Shown here in pieces: positions 6,956-12,056 of a stretch of DNA of 12,056 bases (the stretch's first letter is position 1; each line of letters begins with the position of its first letter). Origin of the DNA: Fibrobacter sp. (GTDB lineage: Bacteria; Fibrobacterota; Fibrobacteria; Fibrobacterales; Fibrobacteraceae); assembly GCA_017550445.1 (NCBI GenBank), contig JAFZOV010000142.1:1-12056 (forward strand). The letters are read 5' to 3'. The translations under genes and the position numbers were made by a program. Under the pieces are notes generated by a model. That model saw only the letters and a program-made list of their open reading frames with translations, searched no databases and was not told where the DNA came from.

Positions 6956-7708
6956 CTACTGATCAATGCTCAGTCCCTTCTTGTCCAGGAGCACGCGCGG
7001 GATTCCGCCTTCCATCGGGTTTTCCACCACGGAAATGGTTTCGAGGCTGTCGCATTCGGCAAGGCTTTCGGGGAGCGTAGCGAGCTGGTTTGCGTCAAGC
7101 ACCAGTTCCTTGAGCTTTTTCAGGTTCGAAAATTCCGAGGGGATTGCGCCCAGGTTGTTGCCCGACACCATCAGGACTTCGAGCGATTCCAGGTGGCCAA
7201 GGGTGGCCGGAATGCTGGTCAGGTCGTTATTGTCGAGGTAGAGCTTGCGGAGCTTTTTGAGTTTGCCGAGGGTAGGGGGCACTTCCGAAAGCATGTTGTC
7301 GTGCAGGGAAATCTTGGTGACGTTCGTCCATTTGCCGACTTCGAGGGTCAAGTCCAGAAGTTGGTTCTTGGCGATATTCACCGTTTCCAGCTTTTTCAGG
7401 TTGCCAATGGAATCCGGAAGTTCCGAGAGACTGTTGTAACCCAGGTACAGGTGCTGGAGGTTTTCCAGTTCTCCGATGGTTTCGGGGAGTTCCATCAGGT
7501 CGTTTTCGCTGACGGAAAGTTTTTTAAGCTTTTTGAGCTTGGAAATATCGTCCGGGAGTTCCACGAGCATATTGCGGTCGAGGATGAGCTCTTCGAGGTC
7601 TTCCAATTCAAAAAGTTCCTGAGGAAGGATTCTCAGCTCTTTCTGGGAAAGGTCTAACGAGGTGGCTTTTTCGGCCTTGGCTTTCTTAATAATATCTAGC
7701 AAATTCAT
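6956..7708 (-). CDS. Leucine-rich-repeat protein, probably cytoplasmic
   Basis: Protein of 250 aa made almost wholly of 23-residue leucine-rich repeats from about residue 16 to 235 (pattern LxxLxxLxLxxNxLxxLPxxIxx, with the asparagine ladder visible in DRN, SEN, GYN, AKN, HDN, DNN, SGN and DAN). The repeats form a curved binding surface for another protein. There is no signal peptide or membrane segment, so it should be cytoplasmic, and no enzymatic domain is fused. The N-terminal cap is MNLLDIIKKAKAEKATSLDLS and the C-terminal cap starts near NPMEGGIP. The start is ATG at 7708, 6 nt after AGGAGAT; an in-frame ATG 27 nt earlier has no such site. It lies upstream of the two S41 protease genes on the same strand and may be co-transcribed, with the repeat/hairpin block in between. 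Partner unknown. Confidence 0.9.
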   Translation of the reverse strand: MNLLDIIKKAKAEKATSLDLSQKELRILPQELFELEDLEELILDRNMLVELPDDISKLKKLKKLSVSENDLMELPETIGELENLQHLYLGYNSLSELPDSIGNLKKLETVNIAKNQLLDLTLEVGKWTNVTKISLHDNMLSEVPPTLGKLKKLRKLYLDNNDLTSIPATLGHLESLEVLMVSGNNLGAIPSEFSNLKKLKELVLDANQLATLPESLAECDSLETISVVENPMEGGIPRVLLDKKGLSIDQ

Positions 7709-7973
7709 GGGAACATCTCCTATAGTGTAAATCATAGCATTTTTGCCCCGAAAAGATTAAACTTTATACAAAAAAAGTAAAAAAGTATGATTTTTGCACA
7801 AATGTTCACTATAAATAGGGGCGTTTTTGAAAAAAAATGAAAAAAATGTATGCTTTTTGTTCACAAAGGTACAATTTGAAACTATTTTTAGGGTGCAAAA
7901 TACGATATTAAGGGTAAGGTGCCGCATTTGCACCCGACTTTTGCTATTGTAAAATAACAGAACTGAGGAAAAA
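7709..7973. promoter_or_regulatory. AT-rich divergent control region between the LRR and AIPR genes
   Basis: This 265-bp gap serves genes read in opposite directions. It is very AT-rich with several A and T tracts. TTTGCAC occurs at 7793-7799 and 7927-7933, and its reverse form GTGCAAA at 7893-7899. Two imperfect direct copies of GTATGxTTTTTG(TT)CACAAA lie at 7785-7804 and 7848-7869. AGGAGAT (7715-7721, minus) is the LRR ribosome-binding site. No protein gene is supported here; a 24-codon reading frame near 7838 lacks a ribosome-binding site. Confidence 0.5.
7891..7955 (+). promoter_or_regulatory. Candidate promoter with overlapping inverted repeat, upstream of the AIPR gene
   Basis: TTGCAC (7928-7933) and TAAAAT (7950-7955) are spaced 16 nt and could be -35 and -10 elements, giving a very short leader before the ATG at 7974. 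The -35 candidate lies within TTTGCACCC (7927-7935), the right arm of a perfect 9-bp inverted repeat whose left arm is GGGTGCAAA (7891-7899). A protein bound to both arms would cover the promoter. Sigma-factor preferences of this phylum are not well known to me, so this is tentative. Confidence 0.35.
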
Positions 7974-9866
7974 ATGGAACTAACCAAATCGCAGGAACGC
8001 CGTCTAGCATTTGTGGCTAGCCTCTTGAGTCTCAATCCGAACGATCCTACTGACAGAATTAAGGCACTCCGGCATCTAAACCTTGATGAAAACGGTTGCT
8101 TCCATGGTTTCCAATACTCCCAGGGCTTTATGGAATTCTTCATCTTCCTCGATGAAGATACCCCGCTCGAAAAGGTCGTTTCTCACCTGAATTCCGACCT
8201 CAAACAGCTCCAGATTGCCGTTTTCCGCACCAGCGATCCTCCTAATCCATTCTTCATGTCGCTGCGCGAAGAAGCTGACCCCTGGGCTGTGAACAAGATT
8301 TCCGACGACGAAGAAGAAGAGGATTCCGATTCCCCGGCAAGCCGCCCCTACATGGAAACGCTCGAAATCACGGTTCTCCGTACTCGTGCGACCCGCGACA
8401 TCACCGACTCCGAACTGGAACGTACTCTTAAGGACATGCGCCGCAAGCTCGGCATCTGGAAGAACGAAGTCAAGGCGAAACTCGAAATTATCGCCGAACA
8501 TGACGATTTGACCCGTGACTTCCGCAGCGCCGACGACAAGCTTGAAATCGTGATGGATTCCGATCCGCTTCACCTGACTTCTGATCACGGTGAACTGTTC
8601 CTCGGCTTCTGCCCGATTCGTACGATTTTTGATTACCACGTGAACCTCGGTAAGCGCCTCAAGACCAAGCACAACATGGCTATCGTCTCGAGCAACATCC
8701 GTACTTACCTCGGTAACCTCACTCACACGAACGCCGCTTTGATCGACGCCTTCCAGACCATGGAACGCAACGACGACCAGAACGTGAATGTGGATGACTT
8801 CCCGTTCCTGCACAACGGTATGACCCTTACGGGTGATGACCTGCGCCTCAAGGAACGTGATGGCAAGAAGGTTCTCTACATTGAACGCCCGAAGATTATT
8901 AACGGTGCCCAGTCCCTGTTCACCTATGAACAGTACGCCAAGAAGAGCAAGAAGCCGGTGAACCCGCAGGTGCTCGTGAAGGTCGTGGTGCCGTACCCCG
9001 GTGCCGACAACTTCCTGAACCAGGTGACCATGGCTAACAACCGCCAGAACCCGGTGTTCAGCTACCACCTGCGTGCCGCTGACGACCTGCAGTTCTTCAT
9101 TTGGCAGCGTTACCAGGAAGAAGGCTTTACCTACGTTTATAAGGATGGTGTGCGCCTGAAGGCACGTACCCGTAAGCTCGAAGTGCGTATGCGCCCCGAA
9201 CTTGCCAAGACCCTCTTCATGATGGATGGCAAGCTCAGCGAATGCCGCTCCAGCGACTGCATTTTCGATAAGGAAACCCTGTACCAGCGTTGCTTCGGCG
9301 CGTTCGTTCGTGTTTCCCCGGACAAGGAAAAGGATTTCGTCCGCAAGACTATCGCTTTCACCAAGGCATGGCAGCTCCTTAGCCGTTTGCCGATCAAGAT
9401 TCGCCGCGTTACCCCGGGTAAGGGCGTGTCTATCGAAGCTAACGATGATAACCCGCTGACCCGCATCACCTGGAACGGTCGCCTCGAAGACAAGTTTATC
9501 TTCCGTAGCGCCGTGAAGGACTTGGTGGTGGCCCTTGCCCTTAAGCATTGGCTCATTTACGGCGATCCGATCCAGGACTTCGAATGGCTTGTTGAAAACG
9601 AACTCAACTTCAACGATTCTATCCTCAAGTATGCTTCCAAGATTTACACCGAAGACTTGAAGGGAATCCTGATTTCTGAATTCAAGGACAATCCGGCCTA
9701 CTATGACACCATCACCACTATCGACAAGGATAGTGGCGAATCCGTGGAACGTCGCTTGTGGAAGGGCTTCTCCAATACCGCTACTTATGACAAGATGATG
9801 GATCTTCTGTGCAAGAAGAACTCCACTTGGGAAAAGTGCCGCGGTGGCATCGAAGTGTTCCTCTAA
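7974..9866 (+). CDS. AIPR-family protein (abortive infection/phage resistance family), stand-alone
   Basis: Protein of 630 aa. The AIPR core is seen at about residues 200-440: IVSSNIRTYLG (238-247), FPFLHNGMTL (276-285, matching the usual NNGI motif), PKIINGAQSLF (306-316, matching the IVNGxQT motif), VLVKVVVP (333-340), MANNRQNPV (353-361) and HLRAADDLQFFI (365-376). The family is named for abortive-infection phage resistance and often sits beside Z1 helicase-like, PD-(D/E)XK or methyltransferase genes; none are in this window. An acidic linker DDEEEEDSDS (111-120) separates an N-terminal part. No nuclease motif or transmembrane segment is evident. ATG 7974 follows TGAGGA. Codon use is strongly biased to C-ending codons, so much that the antisense strand is open for over 600 codons; this suggests a well-adapted, highly expressed resident gene rather than a recent arrival. 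The biochemical activity is unknown. A terminator follows. Confidence 0.82.
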   Translation: MELTKSQERRLAFVASLLSLNPNDPTDRIKALRHLNLDENGCFHGFQYSQGFMEFFIFLDEDTPLEKVVSHLNSDLKQLQIAVFRTSDPPNPFFMSLREEADPWAVNKISDDEEEEDSDSPASRPYMETLEITVLRTRATRDITDSELERTLKDMRRKLGIWKNEVKAKLEIIAEHDDLTRDFRSADDKLEIVMDSDPLHLTSDHGELFLGFCPIRTIFDYHVNLGKRLKTKHNMAIVSSNIRTYLGNLTHTNAALIDAFQTMERNDDQNVNVDDFPFLHNGMTLTGDDLRLKERDGKKVLYIERPKIINGAQSLFTYEQYAKKSKKPVNPQVLVKVVVPYPGADNFLNQVTMANNRQNPVFSYHLRAADDLQFFIWQRYQEEGFTYVYKDGVRLKARTRKLEVRMRPELAKTLFMMDGKLSECRSSDCIFDKETLYQRCFGAFVRVSPDKEKDFVRKTIAFTKAWQLLSRLPIKIRRVTPGKGVSIEANDDNPLTRITWNGRLEDKFIFRSAVKDLVVALALKHWLIYGDPIQDFEWLVENELNFNDSILKYASKIYTEDLKGILISEFKDNPAYYDTITTIDKDSGESVERRLWKGFSNTATYDKMMDLLCKKNSTWEKCRGGIEVFL

Positions 9867-9877
9867 TGCTTCGTTTA

Positions 9878-9916
9878 TAGAAATTACGGAGGCGGGTTTT
9901 AACCCGCCTTTTTCTA
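9878..9916 (+). terminator. Rho-independent terminator after the AIPR gene
   Basis: AGGCGGGTT (9890-9898) pairs with AACCCGCCT (9901-9909) over a TT loop, followed by TTTTT. A lower stem TAGAAA (9878-9883) with TTTCTA (9911-9916) can extend it. The palindromic shape may work in both directions. Confidence 0.92.
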
Positions 9917-9940
9917 TTTTGGCTATGCCAAAGCGGAAGT

Positions 9941-10009
9941 AATGAGACAAGCAATAAATCAGTGAATATGGCTGGAAGCCTTGATTTTATTGGGTTTGCT
10001 TGTCTCATT
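9941..10009. repeat. 69-bp imperfect palindrome
   Basis: AATGAGACAAGCAA (9941-9954) is the exact inverse of TTGCTTGTCTCATT (9996-10009). Inside, ATAAATCA (9954-9961) can pair with TGATTTTAT (9982-9990) with one bulged base, and GGCT (9970-9973) with AGCC (9977-9980) over a GGA loop. The nested pairs make one long interrupted hairpin. No clear target-site duplication flanks it. Confidence 0.85.
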
Positions 10010-10080
10010 TTACCCGATTAAAGTGTGTTTTTTGATTTTGCCGTTTTTTCGCGAATTTCGCGGTTTATTCTTTGAGCTCG

Positions 10081-10109
10081 AAAATTTCTCACGACTTGTG
10101 AGAAATTTT
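10081..10109. repeat. 12-bp perfect stem hairpin with 3' T-rich tail
   Basis: AAAATTTCTCAC (10081-10092) pairs with GTGAGAAATTTT (10098-10109) over the loop GACTT, and is followed on the plus strand by TATTTAT. It could end a plus-strand small transcript starting near the upstream palindrome, but it is AT-rich and no coding gene precedes it. Confidence 0.7.
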
Positions 10110-10171
10110 TATTTATGTGAATTGGCGTTTTTGAGCCGTTAAAGGCGTTTTGAATTTTTCTTGAAAATTGG

Positions 10172-10195
10172 GGTGCGGACATTTGGTGCGGACAT
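10172..10195. repeat. 11-bp direct repeat, period 13
   Basis: GGTGCGGACAT occurs at 10172-10182 and again at 10185-10195, separated by TT. It is GC-rich in an AT-rich setting, and the spacing is a little over one helical turn, as expected for a paired protein-binding site or a small tandem duplication. Confidence 0.85.
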
Positions 10196-10225
10196 GTTTT
10201 TGTGGTTTGTCGCTTTTTGTGAGAC

Positions 10226-10256
10226 AAAAAAAGAGGCAGGATTTTAGATCCTGCCT
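10226..10256 (-). terminator. Rho-independent terminator of the minus-strand phage-like operon
   Basis: AGGCAGGAT (10234-10242) pairs with ATCCTGCCT (10248-10256). Read on the minus strand, the stem is followed by CTTTTTTT (from A7 at 10226-10232), a strong terminator 28 nt after the small membrane protein gene. On the plus strand the tail is TTAAATTTTT, much weaker. Confidence 0.88.
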
Positions 10257-10284
10257 TAAATTTTTGCGGGTGGTGGAATTTGTT

Positions 10285-10419
10285 CTACAAGCCTGCCGTT
10301 TCATTGGTCCAGAGCGGTTTCAGTATCTTGTTCCAGATAAAGCCCCAGATGAAGCCGCCGCACCAGAGTAGCGGGGCACCCAAAAGGCAAACACAAGCGA
10401 TTATAATCAGGAGCGTCAT
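10285..10419 (-). CDS. 44-residue single-span membrane protein of unknown function
   Basis: This small gene encodes MTLLIIIACV..., 44 aa. Residues 3-29 are a hydrophobic segment rich in Leu, Ile, Cys, Gly and Trp, followed by NKILKPLW and a short polar tail ending NETAGL. One membrane helix is predicted with the basic residues Lys31 and Lys34 on its C-terminal side. It has the best ribosome-binding site in the window, GGAGGTGA at 10423-10430, and a strong minus-strand terminator just after it, so translation is well supported. It is the last gene of the minus-strand run that includes an endolysin-like amidase and two ASCH-like proteins, with a 54-nt gap that may hold its own promoter. A holin-like or small-toxin role is possible by size and position only; I do not recognise the family. 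Confidence 0.75.
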   Translation of the reverse strand: MTLLIIIACVCLLGAPLLWCGGFIWGFIWNKILKPLWTNETAGL

Positions 10420-10422
10420 ATT

Positions 10423-10430
10423 TCACCTCC
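10423..10430 (-). promoter_or_regulatory. Near-perfect Shine-Dalgarno site for the 44-residue membrane protein
   Basis: GGAGGTGA on the minus strand complements the 16S anti-Shine-Dalgarno closely and lies at normal spacing (6 nt from GGAGG) before the ATG at 10419. It is the main evidence that this very short reading frame is a gene. Confidence 0.75.
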
Positions 10431-10443
10431 GCGTTATACCTTT

Positions 10444-10471
10444 AATATAGGTTCTTTTTGGTCGTGTGGAA
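10444..10471 (-). promoter_or_regulatory. Candidate promoter for the 44-residue membrane protein
   Basis: On the minus strand TTCCAC (10466-10471) and TATATT (10444-10449) are spaced 16 nt, in the gap after the DUF3850-like gene. It would give a leader of about 18 nt. The match is weak at -35, and read-through from the upstream gene is equally possible. Confidence 0.3.
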
Positions 10472-10473
10472 CA

Positions 10474-11256
10474 TTATTTTCCTGCTTTTTTCTTCTGGAG
10501 TATGGCGGAGAACTCTTCGATGGTTGGCACCTGGAGCGTTCCTTTGCCGTAGGGGTTCGGGGAGCGCATCTGCGGGCAGCCGGTGCCGAGTTTCTTGCTG
10601 GTGGCGTAGTGCTTGACCATTTCGCGGACTTCGAAGGCGTTGAAGGGGTATTCCAGGCGGTCGAAGCCGTAGAACTGGAGCACGGTGCCGATGTGCGGAT
10701 CGTGGAAAACGAGCTTTTCTTTCTGCTTGGCAAGTTCAGCCGTTTTCTTGAGCAGCATGGGGAGCAATAGTTCGAGCTGGCTGTCGGTTTCGGCCTGTTC
10801 GGGGGTCTTCTGCGTGCCCTGGAAGTCCTTCCAGTTCCTGAGTGCGGCATGCCAGTCGGAGAGCGGGAGCCCGGATTTCATCTTCCAGCCGGTCATGGCG
10901 TAGTAGTTGTAGAAGCGCCTTGCGCAGTCTGCGGACTTGCCGAGCTTCGCGGCGTACTCGACGGCTTCGTCTTCGCTTGCCGGGCGGTTGCCCACGTTCG
11001 TGCGGGTGTTCTTCCCGGAGCGCTTGACGGACACGACGCAGTAATCGTCCTTGATGCCCAGGGAGTCTTCGGAGTGCATGATGTAGGTGATGCGTACGGT
11101 AAGGCTGCGGCCTGTTTCGTTGCCGCCGTCGGTCTCGAAGAGCACCAGACGGTCACCTGCGCCGTAGAGCCTGTCAACCTTGTGGATGACAAAGGTCAAG
11201 TCGCCGTTCATGAGCGCTTCAAAGTTCCTTTTTTTGACTTTCATGACATATTCCAT
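10474..11256 (-). CDS. DUF3850/ASCH-like domain protein fused to a phage replication-type segment
   Basis: Protein of 260 aa. Residues 1-80 match the DUF3850 pattern of the ASCH/PUA-like superfamily: KVKKRNFEALMNGDLTF, VDRLYGAGDRLVLFE (27-41), TGRSLTVRITYIM (48-60) and DDYCVVSV (70-77). Such domains are thought to bind RNA or modified nucleotides and are frequent in phages. Residues 90-142 carry RPASEDEAVEYAAKLG, ARRFYNYYAMTGWKM (112-126) and LSDWHAALRNW (132-142); this RFYxYY-GW-DWxAAxRNW arrangement is typical of phage replication/DnaD-like protein C-termini. The last 110 residues are unrecognised and end in a Lys-rich tail. ATG 11256 is chosen because GAGG lies 8 nt upstream and the ASCH strand begins here; a longer in-frame start would overlap the previous gene. 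It begins 5 nt after that gene's stop codon, so they are co-translated. Confidence 0.72.
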   Translation of the reverse strand: MEYVMKVKKRNFEALMNGDLTFVIHKVDRLYGAGDRLVLFETDGGNETGRSLTVRITYIMHSEDSLGIKDDYCVVSVKRSGKNTRTNVGNRPASEDEAVEYAAKLGKSADCARRFYNYYAMTGWKMKSGLPLSDWHAALRNWKDFQGTQKTPEQAETDSQLELLLPMLLKKTAELAKQKEKLVFHDPHIGTVLQFYGFDRLEYPFNAFEVREMVKHYATSKKLGTGCPQMRSPNPYGKGTLQVPTIEEFSAILQKKKAGK

Positions 11257-11261
11257 GGTGC

Positions 11262-11681
11262 TTACCTCACGAATTGCCAGGATTGCGGGGCCCTCTTGGC
11301 TCCCAAATCCTTTAAATGGAGCCAATCTTTGCCAAAATAGTCGGCTTCCACGATGTGCCAGGCATAGAGTTTGCCCTTGCCCTGGGCCTTGTATTTCTCG
11401 ATTTCATCGCGGTTTACGCAGCTTTGAGAGACGATTTCGTCTGAAATTTCGGTAATTTCAGTAATTCTGTCGATGTAAATGCGTCCTGTGACGCTTTTCT
11501 GGTCGGTATCATAGATGTAAACTACAAGAGCTTCGCTGTCGAAAAGTAATTCCCTGCAATGTATGGGGTTATTGACTGAATTGCGGATTACTGGAATGTT
11601 TTTCCGAAGTTCTACGGTCTTCTTGTGACTGAATATCAGATCTGCCCATTCATTGTGGATGCTCATCAGGATTTCTATCAT
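11262..11681 (-). CDS. ASCH-domain protein, phage-type
   Basis: Protein of 139 aa. The N-terminus MIEILMSIHNEWADLIFSHKKTVELRKNIP fits the ASCH (PUA-like) family signature, in which the SI-x-x-x-x-x-x-I-x-x-x-x-K-x-x-E-x-R segment lines the ligand pocket. VVYIYDTDQKSVTGRIYIDRI forms the next strands, and the protein ends with RAPQSWQFV, a common ASCH-family ending. These proteins probably bind RNA or modified nucleosides and are common in phage and accessory modules. The ATG at 11681 has AAGGAGT 6 nt upstream, overlapping the amidase stop codon, so it is in an operon with the amidase (12-nt gap) and the DUF3850-like gene (5-nt gap). Exact ligand unknown. Confidence 0.78.
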   Translation of the reverse strand: MIEILMSIHNEWADLIFSHKKTVELRKNIPVIRNSVNNPIHCRELLFDSEALVVYIYDTDQKSVTGRIYIDRITEITEISDEIVSQSCVNRDEIEKYKAQGKGKLYAWHIVEADYFGKDWLHLKDLGAKRAPQSWQFVR

Positions 11682-11693
11682 CTTTCGACTCCT

Positions 11694-12056
11694 TTACAGT
11701 AGCGCGTTGACCTTGGCGGCGATTTCGAACATGCGTTCTTCCAGGTACTGGCCTGGGCAGGCCTTATTCGCGAACCACTTGTGGAGCGTCATGTTTTGGA
11801 CGGGTTCGACCTTGTCGTCCAGCTTGCCGACAAGGTTCTTGTCGTGGAACCAGCGGAGCTTCTGGATTCCGTTACGCTTGCAGATGTCGGCGACCAGGTA
11901 GATGAGGCTTGAAATGGCCTCGGCGGTCACGGCATACGGTGCGGTGTCGTCGCTCGATACCTCGATGGTGACGGCGCGGTTGTCGTTGGCTGCGTTGCTA
12001 CTGCACCAGCTGCGGTCGGCTTCATCGACATAGAGCGCGATGTGGCCCTGATCATC
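11694..12056 (-). CDS. N-acetylmuramoyl-L-alanine amidase (Amidase_2, endolysin-like), 5' part outside window
   Basis: The C-terminal 120 residues are visible. The stretch NAANDNRAVTIEVSSDD, then LVADICKRNGI, then MTLHKWFANKACPGQYLEERM matches the Amidase_2 domain of phage endolysins, with the zinc-ligand His in TLHKWF and the Cys of ACPGQYL. The enzyme cuts the bond between N-acetylmuramic acid and L-alanine in peptidoglycan. The first metal ligand and the start codon lie beyond base 12056. It is the most upstream visible gene of the minus-strand run, 12 nt before the ASCH gene. An endolysin from a prophage is the natural reading; a host autolysin of the same family is possible. No C-terminal cell-wall-binding domain follows the catalytic domain. 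Confidence 0.87.
   Translation of the reverse strand, partial: DDQGHIALYVDEADRSWCSSNAANDNRAVTIEVSSDDTAPYAVTAEAISSLIYLVADICKRNGIQKLRWFHDKNLVGKLDDKVEPVQNMTLHKWFANKACPGQYLEERMFEIAAKVNALL

Larger units (their letters stand above)
9914..10233. other. AT-rich, hairpin-dense region between two convergent transcription units
   Basis: No protein gene is supported in these 320 bp. Besides the palindrome at 9941-10009, it holds perfect inverted repeats at 10050-10062 (CGCG/CGCG), 10081-10109, 10153-10169 (AATTTT/AAAATT) and 10206-10228 (TTTGTC/GACAAA). Near-direct repeats of GGCGTTTT(T)GA lie at 10124-10134 and 10144-10153, and an 11-bp direct repeat at 10172-10195. The octamer TGAGACAA occurs at 9943-9950 and 10220-10227 and inverted at 10000-10007. 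The flanking genes have their own terminators, so these structures are not explained by termination. An undescribed small RNA or remains of a mobile element are the main options. Confidence 0.5.

Noticed and set aside
7838..7912. 24-codon plus-strand frame (MKKMYAFCSQ...) upstream of the AIPR gene
   Set aside because: No Shine-Dalgarno sequence and it lies in an A-rich tract; nothing supports translation.
7757..8143. 128-codon minus-strand frame overlapping the start of the AIPR gene
   Set aside because: No ribosome-binding site, Phe/Lys/Ser-rich translation from A/T tracts, and it conflicts with the AIPR coding region.
8076..9950. 624-codon open frame antisense to the AIPR gene
   Set aside because: It mirrors the strongly biased codons of the sense gene, its protein is compositionally odd and has no recognisable motif, while the plus strand carries clear AIPR motifs.
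9941..10009. Integron attC site or IS end
   Set aside because: No attC core-site consensus, no transposase gene and no clear target duplication were seen.
10172..10195. Possible CRISPR array or iteron origin
   Set aside because: Only two 11-bp copies with a 2-nt gap, no spacers, no cas genes and no replication initiator in view.
10018..10304. Two 63-69-codon minus-strand frames in the hairpin-rich gap
   Set aside because: They run through the terminator and hairpins, lack ribosome-binding sites and have Lys/Thr/Arg-rich compositional translations.

Overview
The window looks chromosomal and Gram-negative: several lipoproteins have lipoboxes, GC content is moderate, and ribosome-binding sites are mostly GGA/GAGG followed by a short A-rich spacer. 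Codon use in the FKBP and AIPR genes is strongly biased to C-ending codons. The overall style, including the 43-residue YSSPE/ELNHQANLLQ peptide, fits Fibrobacter (Fibrobacterota) best. This assignment is an impression from sequence style, not from a database match.

Left part (1-4132): glmS (minus, cut by the window start) is divergent from an FKBP-type prolyl isomerase lipoprotein (plus). A strong terminator, a 43-residue peptide gene, a second terminator and an M23 (LytM-type) endopeptidase lipoprotein follow on the plus strand. These are cell-envelope functions: amino-sugar supply for peptidoglycan, periplasmic folding and peptidoglycan remodelling.

Middle (4145-7708, minus): a cytoplasmic leucine-rich-repeat protein, then two tandem paralogous S41 (C-terminal processing type) lipoprotein proteases, both with intact Ser/Lys dyads 25 residues apart. 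The signal peptide of the first protease is partly written by a tandem heptanucleotide repeat (GACGAGA x4). A T9 run lies in codons 2-5 of the same gene. A related heptamer in inverted orientation, together with a GC-rich hairpin, lies just upstream of its start codon. This is the most unusual structure in the window and a candidate slippage or RNA-fold switch.

Right part (7709-12056): a 265-bp AT-rich divergent control region with repeated TTTGCAC motifs leads to a stand-alone 630-residue AIPR-family protein (family linked to abortive infection/phage resistance). Then comes a roughly 320-bp AT-rich, hairpin-dense gap between two convergent, separately terminated units; it includes a 69-bp imperfect palindrome and an 11-bp direct repeat. 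Beyond it, a minus-strand run has phage-like character: an Amidase_2 endolysin-like protein (cut by the window end), an ASCH-domain protein, a DUF3850/ASCH-like domain joined to a phage-replication-type segment (GW...DWHAALRNW), and a 44-residue single-span membrane protein with a near-perfect Shine-Dalgarno site, ended by a terminator. The best reading is a small prophage-derived or accessory module next to a defence-family gene. Whether these act together cannot be decided from sequence alone.
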